DNA from: UBA6265 sp964526965 | GTDB lineage: Bacteria > Chloroflexota > Chloroflexia > Thermomicrobiales > UBA6265 | DNA: 55,066 nt | Reading direction: 5' to 3' | NCBI GenBank assembly: GCA_964526965.1 | Contig: CAZGML010000017.1 | Coordinates: forward strand, 1 to 55,066 | In this document: piece by piece, positions 1 through 8,151 of the stretch | How the letters are laid out: each line of letters starts with the position of its first letter | Numbering within the stretch: the first letter of the stretch is position 1 | Program-made: the position numbers and the translations under genes | Notes under the pieces: model-generated | Seen by the model: the letters and a program-made list of their open reading frames with translations, nothing else | Told to the model about the DNA's origin: nothing | Databases searched by the model: none

Positions 1-2442
1 GCTGCCTGGCAGAGTGCCGACCCCGGCGTGCAGTTTGAGAGCACCATCAACGAGTGGCACACCAGCCCCGAGGGTGGTCGCATCAACGGCAGCAATCCGT
101 GCTCCGAGTACATGTTCCTCGACAACACGGCGTGCAACCTCGCCAGCATGAACCTCATCAAGTTCATCGACACCACCACCGGTGAGTTCCATGTCGACAA
201 CTTCAAACACGCCACCCGACTTTGGACCTTCGTCCTCGAGATCAGCGTGCTGATGGCGCAGTTCCCGAGCGAGGAAATCGCCCGCCTGAGCTACGATTAC
301 CGCACCCTTGGCCTCGGTTACGCCAACCTCGGCACCGTGCTGATGATTCAGGGCCTGCCGTACGATAGCGGCGATTCCCGCGCCTATGCCGGAGCAGTCA
401 CCGCGCTGATGACGGGTGAAAGCTACGCCGCAAGCGCCGAAATGGCGAGCGTGCTTGGTCCGTTCCCGGAATACGAGCCGAACGCACCACACATGCTCAG
501 GGTCATTCGTAACCACCGCCGTGCTGCCTACGATGCACCGAAGGATGAGTACGAAGGCCTGAGCGTGCTGCCGAAGGCGATCGATCAGGAAGCGGCACCG
601 CAGGATATCCTCAAGGCCGCGCAGGAAGCGTGGGACCGCGCCCTCGCCCAGGGTGAAGAGCATGGCTACCGCAACGCCCAAACCACGCTGCTGGCGCCAA
701 CCGGCACCATCGGCCTGTTGATGGATTGCGATACCACCGGTGTTGAGCCGGATTTCGCCCTCGTGAAGTTCAAGAAGCTCGCCGGCGGTGGCTACTTCAA
801 GATCGCCAACCAGAGCATCGATCCTGCCCTGCGCAACCTCGGCTACAACGACCAGCAGCGACAGGACATTCTCGATTACGTTCTCGGATCCATGGATCTG
901 GACGGCACCCCGCACATCAACCGCGAATCGCTCAAGGCCAAGGGCCTGAACGATGACGATATCGCCAGGATCGAAGCAGCCCTGCCGGCCACCTTCGAGA
1001 TCGGCTTTGCGTTCAACTCCTGGAGCCTCGGTGAAGACGCCATCAATCGACTTGGCTTCACCATGGAGCAGGCCAGCGCACCCGGCTTCAACCTGCTGAA
1101 GGCACTCGGGTTCACGAACGAGCAGATCGAGGAAGCGAACGAAGTCATTTGCGGAACGCAAACCGTGGAAGGCGCCCCGCACCTGCGACCAGAGCACTAC
1201 GCCGTGTTCGATACCGCCAACAAGAGCGGCAAGAAGGGCACCCGCTTCATCCATCACATGGGCCACATCGGCATGATGGCCGCTGCCCAGAGCTTCCTGA
1301 GTGGTGCCATTTCCAAGACCATCAACATGCCGAACGAGGCGACCGTTGAGGACGTGGAAGATGCCTACTACGAAAGCTGGAAGCAGGGCATCAAGGCTAT
1401 GGCGCTCTACCGCGACGGCTCCAAGATGAGCCAGCCGCTCAGCGCCAAGAGCGACACCAGGGTCGATGACGAAGTCGTCAAGCAGACGGTTGATGAAGCC
1501 GTTTCCGCGGCAGTTGCCGGCAAGGATGCCGAGATCGCGGCGCTGCAGGCGAAGATCGCCGAGCTTGAAGCCGAGAAGAAGGTCGCCGCAGCAGGCACCC
1601 CTGCTCCGGCCCAGGGCCAGCAGCAGCTACCTGGCATGCCGCACATCCCGACCCGACGTCGACTGCCGGCCAAGCGCCACGGATTCACGCAGGAAACGCG
1701 CATCGCCGGTCACAAGCTGTACCTGCGTACCGGCGAGTATGAAGACGGCACCCTTGGTGAGGTCTTCATTGATATGCACAAGGAGGGCGCAGCCTTCCGC
1801 AGCATGATCAACCAGTTCGCCATCGCCATCAGTAAGGGCCTGCAGTACGGCGTGCCGTTGCAGGAGTATGTAGATACCTTCACCTTCGTGCGGTTCGAGC
1901 CGCAGGGCATGGTGAGCGGACACCCGAACATCAAGATGGCCACCAGCGTTATCGATTTCGTCTTCCGCGTACTCGGTATGGAGTACCTCGGTCGACATGA
2001 TCTGGTTCAGGTACCACCTGCACCGATCGATAGCACCGGCGAAGACAACGAGCTGAACCAGGGTGTCGGCGATAGTCCGGCCCAGCGGGTCGCGAGCGAG
2101 AACGCACCCTACGTCCCGACCGTGAATGGCAATGGGAACGGGTACGGAAGTGAGAACGGAAACGGATCAGGTGCACCGGAGTTGCTCTCCAGTGACAACG
2201 GAAACGTAACCGCTTCCGCACCGACACCGGAACCGACGCCAGTGACATCGGCAGCGGCACCTGAAGATCAGCCGGAGACCATTCAGATCTCCACCGGCCA
2301 GGCAGCATCCAGCGCGCCGAACCAGCAACTCGGCGAGATGATGGGAGACGCTCCCTTCTGCGATAACTGCGGCCACGTCACGGTACGCAACGGCGCCTGC
2401 TACCAGTGCCTCAACTGCGGAAACAGCACCGGCTGCAGCTAG
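1..2442 (+). CDS. nrdJ: Adenosylcobalamin-dependent (class II) ribonucleotide reductase, 5'-truncated by the window
   Basis: Reduces ribonucleotides to deoxyribonucleotides using vitamin B12 to generate the thiyl radical. The frame is open from base 1, so the N-terminus lies upstream; 813 residues are visible. NPCSE (about residue 33) carries the Asn, radical Cys and Glu of the RNR active site. APTGTIGLLMDCDTTGVEPD is the conserved class II loop. After a charged Ala/Glu/Lys-rich linker (about residues 485-545) comes a TSCPD-type domain (about 555-670, from RRRLPAKRHGFTQ), then a low-complexity Asn/Gly/Pro/Thr linker. The tail is a cysteine cluster (CDNC, CYQC, CLNC, GCS), matching the redox or zinc-binding C-terminus of NrdJ. 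Family assignment is secure. The co-occurrence of B12-independent MetE at 32277-34568 is noted separately. Confidence 0.97.
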   Translation, partial: AAWQSADPGVQFESTINEWHTSPEGGRINGSNPCSEYMFLDNTACNLASMNLIKFIDTTTGEFHVDNFKHATRLWTFVLEISVLMAQFPSEEIARLSYDYRTLGLGYANLGTVLMIQGLPYDSGDSRAYAGAVTALMTGESYAASAEMASVLGPFPEYEPNAPHMLRVIRNHRRAAYDAPKDEYEGLSVLPKAIDQEAAPQDILKAAQEAWDRALAQGEEHGYRNAQTTLLAPTGTIGLLMDCDTTGVEPDFALVKFKKLAGGGYFKIANQSIDPALRNLGYNDQQRQDILDYVLGSMDLDGTPHINRESLKAKGLNDDDIARIEAALPATFEIGFAFNSWSLGEDAINRLGFTMEQASAPGFNLLKALGFTNEQIEEANEVICGTQTVEGAPHLRPEHYAVFDTANKSGKKGTRFIHHMGHIGMMAAAQSFLSGAISKTINMPNEATVEDVEDAYYESWKQGIKAMALYRDGSKMSQPLSAKSDTRVDDEVVKQTVDEAVSAAVAGKDAEIAALQAKIAELEAEKKVAAAGTPAPAQGQQQLPGMPHIPTRRRLPAKRHGFTQETRIAGHKLYLRTGEYEDGTLGEVFIDMHKEGAAFRSMINQFAIAISKGLQYGVPLQEYVDTFTFVRFEPQGMVSGHPNIKMATSVIDFVFRVLGMEYLGRHDLVQVPPAPIDSTGEDNELNQGVGDSPAQRVASENAPYVPTVNGNGNGYGSENGNGSGAPELLSSDNGNVTASAPTPEPTPVTSAAAPEDQPETIQISTGQAASSAPNQQLGEMMGDAPFCDNCGHVTVRNGACYQCLNCGNSTGCS

Positions 2443-2487
2443 GGAATAGCGAGATCGTAGGCCCGGGGGTCATCCCCGCGCGATGAA

Positions 2488-2522
2488 GAGGGGGAAGTGA
2501 CCACCGAGGTTGCTTTCCCCTC
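2488..2522 (+). terminator. Hairpin downstream of nrdJ
   Basis: GAGGGGGAAG pairs with CTTTCCCCTC across a 14-15-base loop (one G-T pair), followed by a short T-rich stretch. It lies 46 bases after the nrdJ stop and before the next start, so it is a likely terminator. Confidence 0.55.
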
Positions 2523-2582
2523 TCTAAATACGCATTGGGGACATCGTTGAAAGACGCGAACGTGGAAAGAAGGGTGTTTTCT

Positions 2583-2819
2583 ATGAGTGAAGGTAAGAGC
2601 CTGCATATTGTACCTGCCACAAGTGGATGGGCTGTAAAAGAAGAAGGCCAGTCAACGCCTTCTTCTACTCACCGGACACAGTCTGAAGCCGCCCGGGTTG
2701 CTACTGAAATACTGCAAGACCGCGATGGCGGTGGAGAAGTTCTCATTCACGGAACAGATGGCCGAATCCGGGAGCGGAACACCATCAATCGCAAGGATCC
2801 TTTTCCACCCAGAGGTTAG
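2583..2819 (+). CDS. DUF2188-like small protein
   Basis: A 78-residue protein. ATG 2583 is preceded by AGAAGGG about ten bases upstream; an in-frame upstream start at 2535 lacks such a site. The sequence has the DUF2188 pattern: an N-terminal strand leading to GWAVKEEG, a Ser/Thr-rich turn, a helix SEAARVATEIL, and a strand ending EVLIHGTDGRIRERNTI. Members are small soluble proteins of unknown role, widespread in bacteria. The C-terminus (NRKDPFPPRG) matches the usual short basic-Pro tail. It stands alone between the nrdJ hairpin and a separately promoted secreted protein. Confidence 0.7.
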   Translation: MSEGKSLHIVPATSGWAVKEEGQSTPSSTHRTQSEAARVATEILQDRDGGGEVLIHGTDGRIRERNTINRKDPFPPRG

Positions 2820-2873
2820 CTGGTCGTAACGGTGGTAACCGAAGAGGTGCCGTACTTGAGACCTTTACTCAAC

Positions 2874-2879
2874 TATAAT
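2874..2879 (+). promoter_or_regulatory. Consensus -10 (TATAAT) upstream of the secreted coiled-coil gene
   Basis: A perfect TATAAT sits 65 bases before the start at 2945. TTGAGA at 2856 is too close (12-base spacer) to be its -35 partner, and no good -35 is seen at 16-18 bases. The call rests on the -10 and its position. Confidence 0.45.
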
Positions 2880-2944
2880 GGGAGCAGGGGTCAAATCAAA
2901 GAGCCGCTGAGAATAATAAGCGGACAAATGGAAAGGACGATCTG

Positions 2945-3448
2945 ATGGATCGACGTTTACTTATTGGAACTGGAATTGGAGCGCTGGCAGGTTCTCCGAT
3001 GCTTGCGGCAGCTCAAGAAGCCTCACCAGAAACTGAAGACAGGTTTGCTGCACTGGAAGCTCGAATCGCCGAACTGGAAGACCGTGTAACGGCTCTTGAG
3101 GGTGCGAATGAATCAACTGTAGAAGGCCAAGAACCTGCAGATACAGAATCTACCAACGGAGGGATTGTCACTGTCACTGGTGTTGGAACCTCCGTGTCGG
3201 ATCCTGTACAACTTACAGAAGGACGATACCGACTAAATGCTGAAGTGACCCCTTCGGGACAATTCGCCGGTTTCATTCTCTATGCATATGGACCCAACGG
3301 ATCAGAAGAATTGCTCTTTAATGAATTTCTCGAAGGTGGAGGAGTTCATGAAATGTCGACGCTCTTTACTGTGCCGGAGACCGAAGACTACATCTTTGCA
3401 GCTGAGAATGTCGACGGTTCGTGGACGATTGTGTTTGAACCATTCTAG
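2945..3448 (+). CDS. Exported coiled-coil protein of unknown function
   Basis: A 167-residue protein with an export signal (MDRRLLIGTGIGALAG...AAAQ, predicted cut after AAA or AAAQ); the RR pair before the hydrophobic stretch suggests Tat but is not a full motif. Residues about 31-55 form a short heptad coiled coil (RFAALEARIAELEDRVTALEG). An acidic Thr/Ser linker follows. The C-terminal half (about 75-167) is predicted beta-rich, with GRYRLNAEVTPSGQFAGF and YIFAAENVDGSWTIVFEP, resembling small beta-sandwich extracellular domains. AAAGGA lies upstream of ATG 2945. No enzymatic motif is visible and no function is assigned. Confidence 0.75.
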   Translation: MDRRLLIGTGIGALAGSPMLAAAQEASPETEDRFAALEARIAELEDRVTALEGANESTVEGQEPADTESTNGGIVTVTGVGTSVSDPVQLTEGRYRLNAEVTPSGQFAGFILYAYGPNGSEELLFNEFLEGGGVHEMSTLFTVPETEDYIFAAENVDGSWTIVFEPF

Positions 3449-3488
3449 TTGCGAGTTCTGATTATCTGATGGGGCTGCGGACCCTTCG

Positions 3489-3525
3489 AAGAAGGTGATA
3501 TGGCGAGTGGCCGTATCACCTTCTT
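3489..3525. terminator. Perfect 12-bp hairpin between convergent genes
   Basis: AAGAAGGTGATA and TATCACCTTCTT form perfect arms around a 13-base loop. It lies 40 bases after the stop at 3448 and before the end of the convergent gene at 3637. The T-tract is weak. Confidence 0.5.
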
Positions 3526-3636
3526 GCAAAGAGATCCTTCATTACGATCTCGGTAAAACTCGTGTCCACCTTTGTTCACCCAATAACGAGATAAGGATGC
3601 TATTGATTTCTTATTCGGATGATTACTGACATTCAA

Positions 3637-4134
3637 TTATTGAGGGTTTAAGACGATTCGGTCGTCGGGAGGCGGCCCATATTTGTTTGGACCTTGATCT
3701 CCTTTTTGCGAGATAAACCATAGACCAAATCCCCAGATGGGCAGATACTTAAGGATGGGACCAATCCCTTCATTTAGGATGTTCATATCTGGTAAGAACC
3801 AAGCGGCGATCCCAACGATTATCACCCAGCCTGTTGTTCCCGTATCATGTAATCTCTTCACACTCGCTGCAATGGTCAGCCACACACCAATACCAATTAC
3901 TATAAATCGGAAGGTATTGTAAACGGGCGGTAGTTCACCGGTTCGCTCGTACCAAATCTGATCCTCTGGCCTGATAAATGGATAGGACAATAGACCGGCG
4001 AACAGTTCGTTGGCGGAGAAAAGAATTATCGCGGGGAAAAACACGATTGCGAAGGACTTCCAATTCAATCGACCACGAAATGAGAAGAAGGACCTAAGTG
4101 TTGAGCTTGAGCTTTTTGTCGCGGCCGCTGACAT
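3637..4134 (-). CDS. DUF805 family membrane protein
   Basis: A 165-residue inner-membrane protein. The DUF805 landmarks are in order: FFSFRGRLNWKSF near the N-terminus, four hydrophobic segments, KRLHDTGTTGW in the second half, and the C-terminal GPNKYGPPPDD. Family members have no established biochemical role; the KRLHD(T/I)G motif is the most conserved part. ATG 4134 has a GAGG site just upstream. It is a single gene convergent with the secreted coiled-coil gene. The region between this gene and base 4310 shows nothing else recognisable. Confidence 0.9.
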   Translation of the reverse strand: MSAAATKSSSSTLRSFFSFRGRLNWKSFAIVFFPAIILFSANELFAGLLSYPFIRPEDQIWYERTGELPPVYNTFRFIVIGIGVWLTIAASVKRLHDTGTTGWVIIVGIAAWFLPDMNILNEGIGPILKYLPIWGFGLWFISQKGDQGPNKYGPPPDDRIVLNPQ

Positions 4135-4309
4135 TGGGAACCTCGCTTCTAGTCAGTACTAAGCATATGTGTGAAGCTACCATCCATTATTCGATAAATG
4201 TACTAGAGATTGGCGATTGTTAGCTGTGGCGACAATCCGGTTCACTCAAGTTTGATTTCAGCGCCTCCGGATATGTGTGGATGGTGGGTTGGTCTCCAGT
4301 CATGCAGAT

Positions 4310-4402
4310 CTACTCCCCGAAGTACTCCGGGTCAACCCGTTTGACCCGATACGTCTGCTCGTCGATCACGCCGACGCCGTAGTCAATCATCAAATCGGCG
4401 AG
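4310..4402 (-). pseudogene. Remnant of an mrr-like gene (3' end only)
   Basis: The last 30 codons plus stop match the C-terminus of the Mrr protein at 6794-7702: LADLMIDYGVGVIDEQ and TYRVKRVDPEYFGE are identical except for one Asp/Glu change. At DNA level I count about 19 mismatches in 93 bases, nearly all synonymous. Reading upstream (bases 4403-4504) the frame stays open but shows no similarity to Mrr, and no nuclease motif is present. This is the tail of a second, diverged mrr-like gene whose catalytic part is lost, not a recent copy. Confidence 0.75.
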
Positions 4403-4516
4403 TGGTTGGTAGCCTGGACGTTGACATGAGAATCCCCTTTCGGCATATGCTTTGCTGGCAGTAGGGACGATCAACCTTCCTGCAGCATCTATTAGTCCAA
4501 TCAATCGGGAAGCATC

Positions 4517-4978
4517 ATGTCAGCCCAGTCAACGCCAGAAGCCTCATCGTACCCGGAGCTCGTGCGGGGGTATGTTCTTGCAAATAATCGTCTTAGCGAT
4601 AGTGACACGCTTTGGACGATTCGCCTCTCACTGCCGCCAGGAACCGAGCTTCCTCACTGGACCCGGCCGAATTTCACGACGATCTATGTGGAATCCGGCG
4701 TGCTGATTTTCACCGGTGTTACGGGCAGGGCTCATCTGACGCGCGGTGTGGTTCCGGTGGAGCATGGCTCCACCAACACGGGTGAGTTTACGAGGTTGGA
4801 AGCCGGTGATACGGTCTCCGTGAACCGCGGGATTCAGCATAGCCTCTTCAATCCGGTGACCCAACCAACGGTATTGATCATTTCCACAGTTGCTTCGGAC
4901 GGGAAGATTCCGTTTGATGGCCTTTGGAGTGCAGAAGGGTTGCCGATAGTCGTAGAACCTATGACGTATCGGGAATAG
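4517..4978 (+). CDS. Cupin-domain protein
   Basis: A 153-residue protein with a single cupin barrel. The core reads TELPHWTRPNFTTIYVESGV, LIFTGVTGRAHLTRG, then LEAGDTVSVNRGIQHSLFNP, corresponding to the two conserved cupin motifs with the typical G(D)xxxxPxxxxHxxxN ending. Of the usual metal ligands only the His of motif 2 and one His near motif 1 are obvious, so metal binding is uncertain. No signal peptide is seen, although its partner downstream is exported. The start at 4517 has a weak GGGAAG site. It lies directly upstream of the flavoprotein gene, but that gene has its own promoter. Confidence 0.8.
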   Translation: MSAQSTPEASSYPELVRGYVLANNRLSDSDTLWTIRLSLPPGTELPHWTRPNFTTIYVESGVLIFTGVTGRAHLTRGVVPVEHGSTNTGEFTRLEAGDTVSVNRGIQHSLFNPVTQPTVLIISTVASDGKIPFDGLWSAEGLPIVVEPMTYRE

Positions 4979-4992
4979 GTGTCAGGAAATGT

Positions 4993-5021
4993 TTGACAGA
5001 TAATTTCATTCTGTGTAGCAT
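4993..5021 (+). promoter_or_regulatory. Sigma70-type promoter for the flavoprotein gene
   Basis: TTGACA (4993-4998), 17-base spacer, TAGCAT (5016-5021). It lies between the cupin stop and the start at 5100 and gives a leader of about 70 bases. Confidence 0.6.
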
Positions 5022-5099
5022 GCCTCGGGGTTAATGGACCTTCAACTTGTCACAAATCAGACAGCTTGCAGCAATGGCAGGCGTTTCCAGGAGTGCGTA

Positions 5100-6701
5100 A
5101 TGAATAAGGTTGCGGCTACACATTCTATTAGCCGACGGCGATTTGTCGGTACAAGCGGAGCGGGGTTGGCAGCCGGACTCGGTGCCATGACCATAGCAGG
5201 AAATTCTGCCCACGCAGTGCAAACGGATGTCCCTGAGGCTTGGGATATTGAAGCAGACGTGGTGGTTATCGGTGCCGGTGGTGCGGGTACAACTGCGGCA
5301 ATCGAAGCAGCGCGTGCCGGTGCCTCTGTGGTTGTCTTCGAGAAGGCCTCAGCCAAGGGTGGTAATACCGCACACAGCGGTGGTGTTGCGTACCTCGGTG
5401 GTGGTACAGATCTTCAGAAGGCACACGGTTTCGAGGATACTGCGGACAATATGTTCGAATATCTCAAGCTGCAGATGGGCCCAACGGCGGACCAGGAGCG
5501 GCTGCGATTTTTCTGTGACAACTCGGTCGAGCACTATAACTGGCTTGTGAACGAGGGTGTGGTTTTCGGCGAAGAGTACTTTCCCGGCAAGGTTGTTCAA
5601 CCACCGGCAGATGAAGGTGGGCTCTCCTACACCGATAATCAGGAGAACTCGCCGTACAGCGAGCTGATCAATCCTACGCCGCGTGGTCACATGTCCCCCG
5701 GTGCAGGTGCTGGCTTCTATCGCCCGCTGGGCGAGGCCGCTGATGCGCTTCCCATTCAGTGGAACTTCAACACGCGCGGCGAGCGCCTGATTGTGGATGG
5801 CGACCGCGTAGTGGGCATTGTTGTACAAACTGGAATTGGTGACCCTGCAAGCCCTACCGACGATGGAACGCCTGCAGATGCCACCCCAACTGCAGAATCC
5901 ACCCTGTTGAACGTGAAGGCCAATAAGGGCGTGATTCTCACAACGGGCGGATTCCAGTTCAATCAGGAAATGTTGGCGGTACACGCTCCACGCTTCCTTG
6001 ATGGGTACGGGCTCGGTGGTCCGCATCTTGGAGATGATGGCAGTGGAATCAAGATGGCCGCTGCTGCTGGTGGCGAGACTTTCAACATGAACTACGGTTC
6101 GCCGTGGAACTTCATTTACAGTCCAGGTGAGCTATGCAAGGGGATCCTGGTTAATAGTTCTGGCCGCCGGTTTATCGCCGAAACCCTGTACGGTGAGGAT
6201 ATCGGTAACGCAGTGTTCGATAGCGCTGATGGCGTTGGTGTGTTGGTGATGGATAGCGCGATTCACCAGCAAGCAGTGGATGCCGGCGCCATGCTTGCTG
6301 AGCCGATTGCAACAGCGGATACGCTGGATGAGCTGGCTGACATGATTGGCGTGAACGTAGAAGTGTTCATCAACGAGGTCGCGTTTTACAACGAGCAGGC
6401 TGCGGGTGGATTTGATCCGATTTACGGCAAGCATGCTGAGTACCTTCAACCGATCGAGCAGGGACCGTTCATGGCCTATAACTACGGCGTGAGCAAGGGT
6501 ATCCCGTTCATCACGCTGGGTGGCCTCCGCTCGGATATCAATTGCAATGTCATCAACCAGTGGGGTGAGACGATTCCTGGCCTGTACAGCGCCGGTCGAA
6601 CCTCGCCTGGTATTTCACAGGAATCGTACGTAAGTGGTAGTGCACTCAGCGATTGCACCTTCTGGGGTCGCGTTGCTGGCAAGGCTGTTGCTGCCAAATA
6701 G
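5100..6701 (+). CDS. Tat-exported FAD-dependent oxidoreductase, fumarate/urocanate reductase-like flavoprotein
   Basis: A 533-residue protein with a clear Tat signal (SRRRFVG followed by a hydrophobic stretch and AHA). The Rossmann dinucleotide motif VVVIGAGGAGTTAAIEAARA and acidic FEK follow at about residues 55-85. GGNTAHSGG and the C-terminal GGLRSDIN...GETIPGLYSAGRT...SGSALSDCTFWGRVAG are typical of the FAD_binding_2 family (succinate dehydrogenase/fumarate reductase flavoprotein, urocanate reductase, 3-ketosteroid dehydrogenase). The folded, FAD-loaded enzyme would act outside the membrane, probably reducing a small organic acceptor; the substrate cannot be read from the sequence. ATG 5100 is preferred over 5034 because CAGGAG lies 8 bases upstream and the Tat signal then begins at the right place. 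Confidence 0.87.
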   Translation: MNKVAATHSISRRRFVGTSGAGLAAGLGAMTIAGNSAHAVQTDVPEAWDIEADVVVIGAGGAGTTAAIEAARAGASVVVFEKASAKGGNTAHSGGVAYLGGGTDLQKAHGFEDTADNMFEYLKLQMGPTADQERLRFFCDNSVEHYNWLVNEGVVFGEEYFPGKVVQPPADEGGLSYTDNQENSPYSELINPTPRGHMSPGAGAGFYRPLGEAADALPIQWNFNTRGERLIVDGDRVVGIVVQTGIGDPASPTDDGTPADATPTAESTLLNVKANKGVILTTGGFQFNQEMLAVHAPRFLDGYGLGGPHLGDDGSGIKMAAAAGGETFNMNYGSPWNFIYSPGELCKGILVNSSGRRFIAETLYGEDIGNAVFDSADGVGVLVMDSAIHQQAVDAGAMLAEPIATADTLDELADMIGVNVEVFINEVAFYNEQAAGGFDPIYGKHAEYLQPIEQGPFMAYNYGVSKGIPFITLGGLRSDINCNVINQWGETIPGLYSAGRTSPGISQESYVSGSALSDCTFWGRVAGKAVAAK

Positions 6702-6724
6702 TTTCGGATACAAACGAATACTGA

Positions 6725-6763
6725 ACGGAACCGGCCTACGCTTTGAGCGTGGGCCGGTTCCGT
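6725..6763. terminator. Strong hairpin between the convergent flavoprotein and mrr genes
   Basis: 17-bp arms (ACGGAACCGGCCTACGC / GCGTGGGCCGGTTCCGT, one G-T pair), loop TTTGA, placed 23 bases after the flavoprotein stop and 30 bases beyond the mrr stop. Confidence 0.75.
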
Positions 6764-6793
6764 GGTTTAAGTGGTTTAGAGTTTGGTCCTTGG

Positions 6794-7702
6794 TTACTCT
6801 CCAAAGTACTCGGGATCGACTCGTTTAACGCGGTAGGTTTGTTCATCGATCACGCCGACGCCGTACTCGATCATGAGGTCGGCGAGCTCCTGGCCGTTGA
6901 TGAGGACGATTTTGGTTTGGAGCGCTTTGACATACTGACGCGCCTTTTCGGTGAAGTCTGACGAGGTGATGAAGACGCCGCGAGTTGCGTTGAGGCCCAT
7001 GAGTGCGCCGGCGAACGCCTGGATATCGGGGCGACCGACTGAACCTTCCCACCGTTTTGCCTGGATGTAGATGGAATCCAGGCCGAGGCGGTCTTCCTTG
7101 ATTACACCGTCGATGCCGCCATCGCCGGATTTCCCGAGTGCTTGACCCGCATCCTCCAGCGTACCGCCGTAGCCCATGGCCACGAGTACCTCCACCACCA
7201 GCCGCTCGAAGAAGTTTGGCGATGCGGCCATAACGAGTTCCAGCAGGTCGCCAGCAAGCGCTGATCTGAGTTCAGCATGTACTGCCGCGAGGCGTTCTTC
7301 CGGTGAACTGGCTGACTCCTCATCGTCCATATCCTCGGACGAGTCAGAAGATTTCTTTTCGCTGTTGTGGTTGTCCCACAGATCGGAATATTGCCTGAGA
7401 AACCGGATATCGACCCTGGTAGGCGACGTGGCGAGCGCTTCCTTGCCAAGCGGCGTAATCCGGATCGTCGCGCGTTGCGGTCGTTCCAGGAGCCCGGCTT
7501 TCACGAGGTAGGAGACTGCCCATCCGATGCGATTGCGATACACGAAATCACCGCCACTGGAGATCATTTCATCACGATCGTCGTCGGTGAGCTGGAATTC
7601 ATTGGCAAGATGTTCTTCATACGCCTTTTTCGCCACGTCACCCTGCGCGTTGGCAAGTTTGAGAAGTGGAAGCATAAATTCCTGAAATCCGGGTACAGCC
7701 AT
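6794..7702 (-). CDS. mrr: Mrr-type restriction endonuclease
   Basis: A 302-residue protein of normal length for Mrr. Residues 1-95 form the Mrr N-terminal winged-helix domain (LPLLKLANAQGD...YRNRIGWAVSYLVKAGLLERPQRATIRITPLG). An acidic Ser/Asp/Glu linker (about 112-137) follows. The C-terminal catalytic domain (about 150-290) has the PD-(D/E)xK core GDGGIDG (Asp198) and IYIQAKRW (Gln214-x-Lys216), then the GVFITSSDFT strand. Mrr enzymes cut methylated foreign DNA, so this would be a type IV-like defence enzyme. It is a single gene with no methylase next to it. The upstream region carries palindromes and the scaffold gap. Its last 30 codons are echoed at 4310-4402. Confidence 0.93.
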   Translation of the reverse strand: MAVPGFQEFMLPLLKLANAQGDVAKKAYEEHLANEFQLTDDDRDEMISSGGDFVYRNRIGWAVSYLVKAGLLERPQRATIRITPLGKEALATSPTRVDIRFLRQYSDLWDNHNSEKKSSDSSEDMDDEESASSPEERLAAVHAELRSALAGDLLELVMAASPNFFERLVVEVLVAMGYGGTLEDAGQALGKSGDGGIDGVIKEDRLGLDSIYIQAKRWEGSVGRPDIQAFAGALMGLNATRGVFITSSDFTEKARQYVKALQTKIVLINGQELADLMIEYGVGVIDEQTYRVKRVDPEYFGE

Positions 7703-7738
7703 GAAGTCGCCTTTCGCGTGTTGGTTCGGTCCCTGTGC

Positions 7739-7793
7739 TGTTGATTATGCAACGGACCGTTGCAACATGCTCAAGATGCCACCCAAATAACCT
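7739..7793. repeat. 55-bp contig-end overlap, copy 1
   Basis: Identical over exactly 55 bases to 7894-7948, with the run of N between. This is the signature of two contigs that share one k-mer (k = 55) and were scaffolded rather than merged. Confidence 0.9.
7748..7764. promoter_or_regulatory. Palindromic site upstream of mrr (possible operator)
   Basis: TGCAACGGACCGTTGCA: perfect 8-bp arms around one central base, 46 bases upstream of the mrr start. A second copy (7903-7919) lies beyond the gap but belongs to the duplicated contig end, so it may be one site in reality. Role as an operator is inferred from position. Confidence 0.4.
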
Positions 7794-7893
7794 NNNNNNN
7801 NNNNNNNNNNNNNNNNNNNNNNNNNNNNNNNNNNNNNNNNNNNNNNNNNNNNNNNNNNNNNNNNNNNNNNNNNNNNNNNNNNNNNNNNNNNNN
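7794..7893. other. Scaffold gap of 100 N
   Basis: Exactly 100 undetermined bases. The identical 55-bp flanks indicate that the true gap may be absent (negative size), so spacing between mrr and its upstream region is unreliable here. Confidence 0.97.
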
Positions 7894-7948
7894 TGTTGAT
7901 TATGCAACGGACCGTTGCAACATGCTCAAGATGCCACCCAAATAACCT
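7894..7948. repeat. 55-bp contig-end overlap, copy 2
   Basis: Second copy of 7739-7793; see that entry. It contains the duplicated palindrome at 7903-7919. Confidence 0.9.
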
Positions 7949-7949
7949 G

Positions 7950-8060
7950 AGCATCTTGAGCATCTTGACATCTTGCCACGGCAAGATGCTCACACTTGAT
8001 CACGTTGAGCATCTTGATAATTCCCCTATATATCAATGAAATTACAGGCAAGATGGCAAG
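7950..8060. repeat. Cluster of short CATCTTG / CAAGATG repeats
   Basis: The heptamer CATCTTG or its complement CAAGATG recurs many times in about 130 bases, often as GAGCATCTTGA. At 7969-7988 two copies form a perfect 9-bp inverted repeat (CATCTTGCC-AC-GGCAAGATG). No ORF covers the region. It may be a multi-site regulatory region for mrr or simple repeat expansion that broke the assembly. Confidence 0.55.
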
Positions 8061-8151
8061 GTGCTCAGGTTTCCCGGTAGGGGCAGGTTGGTCATCTTGT
8101 CGGAGAGACGTGCTCACTTCACCGGGCGCGTCGCGCAGGGATTCCTCGGCA

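Noticed and set aside
7739..7948. Genuine tandem repeat around the gap
   Set aside because: Identity over exactly 55 bases bounded by 100 N fits a k-mer overlap artefact better than biology.
7949..8060. CRISPR array in the CATCTTG repeat cluster
   Set aside because: Repeat units are 7-11 bases, spacing is irregular, both orientations occur, and no cas gene is nearby; the Cas4-like motif at 29-31 kb is in a DUF2779 protein.
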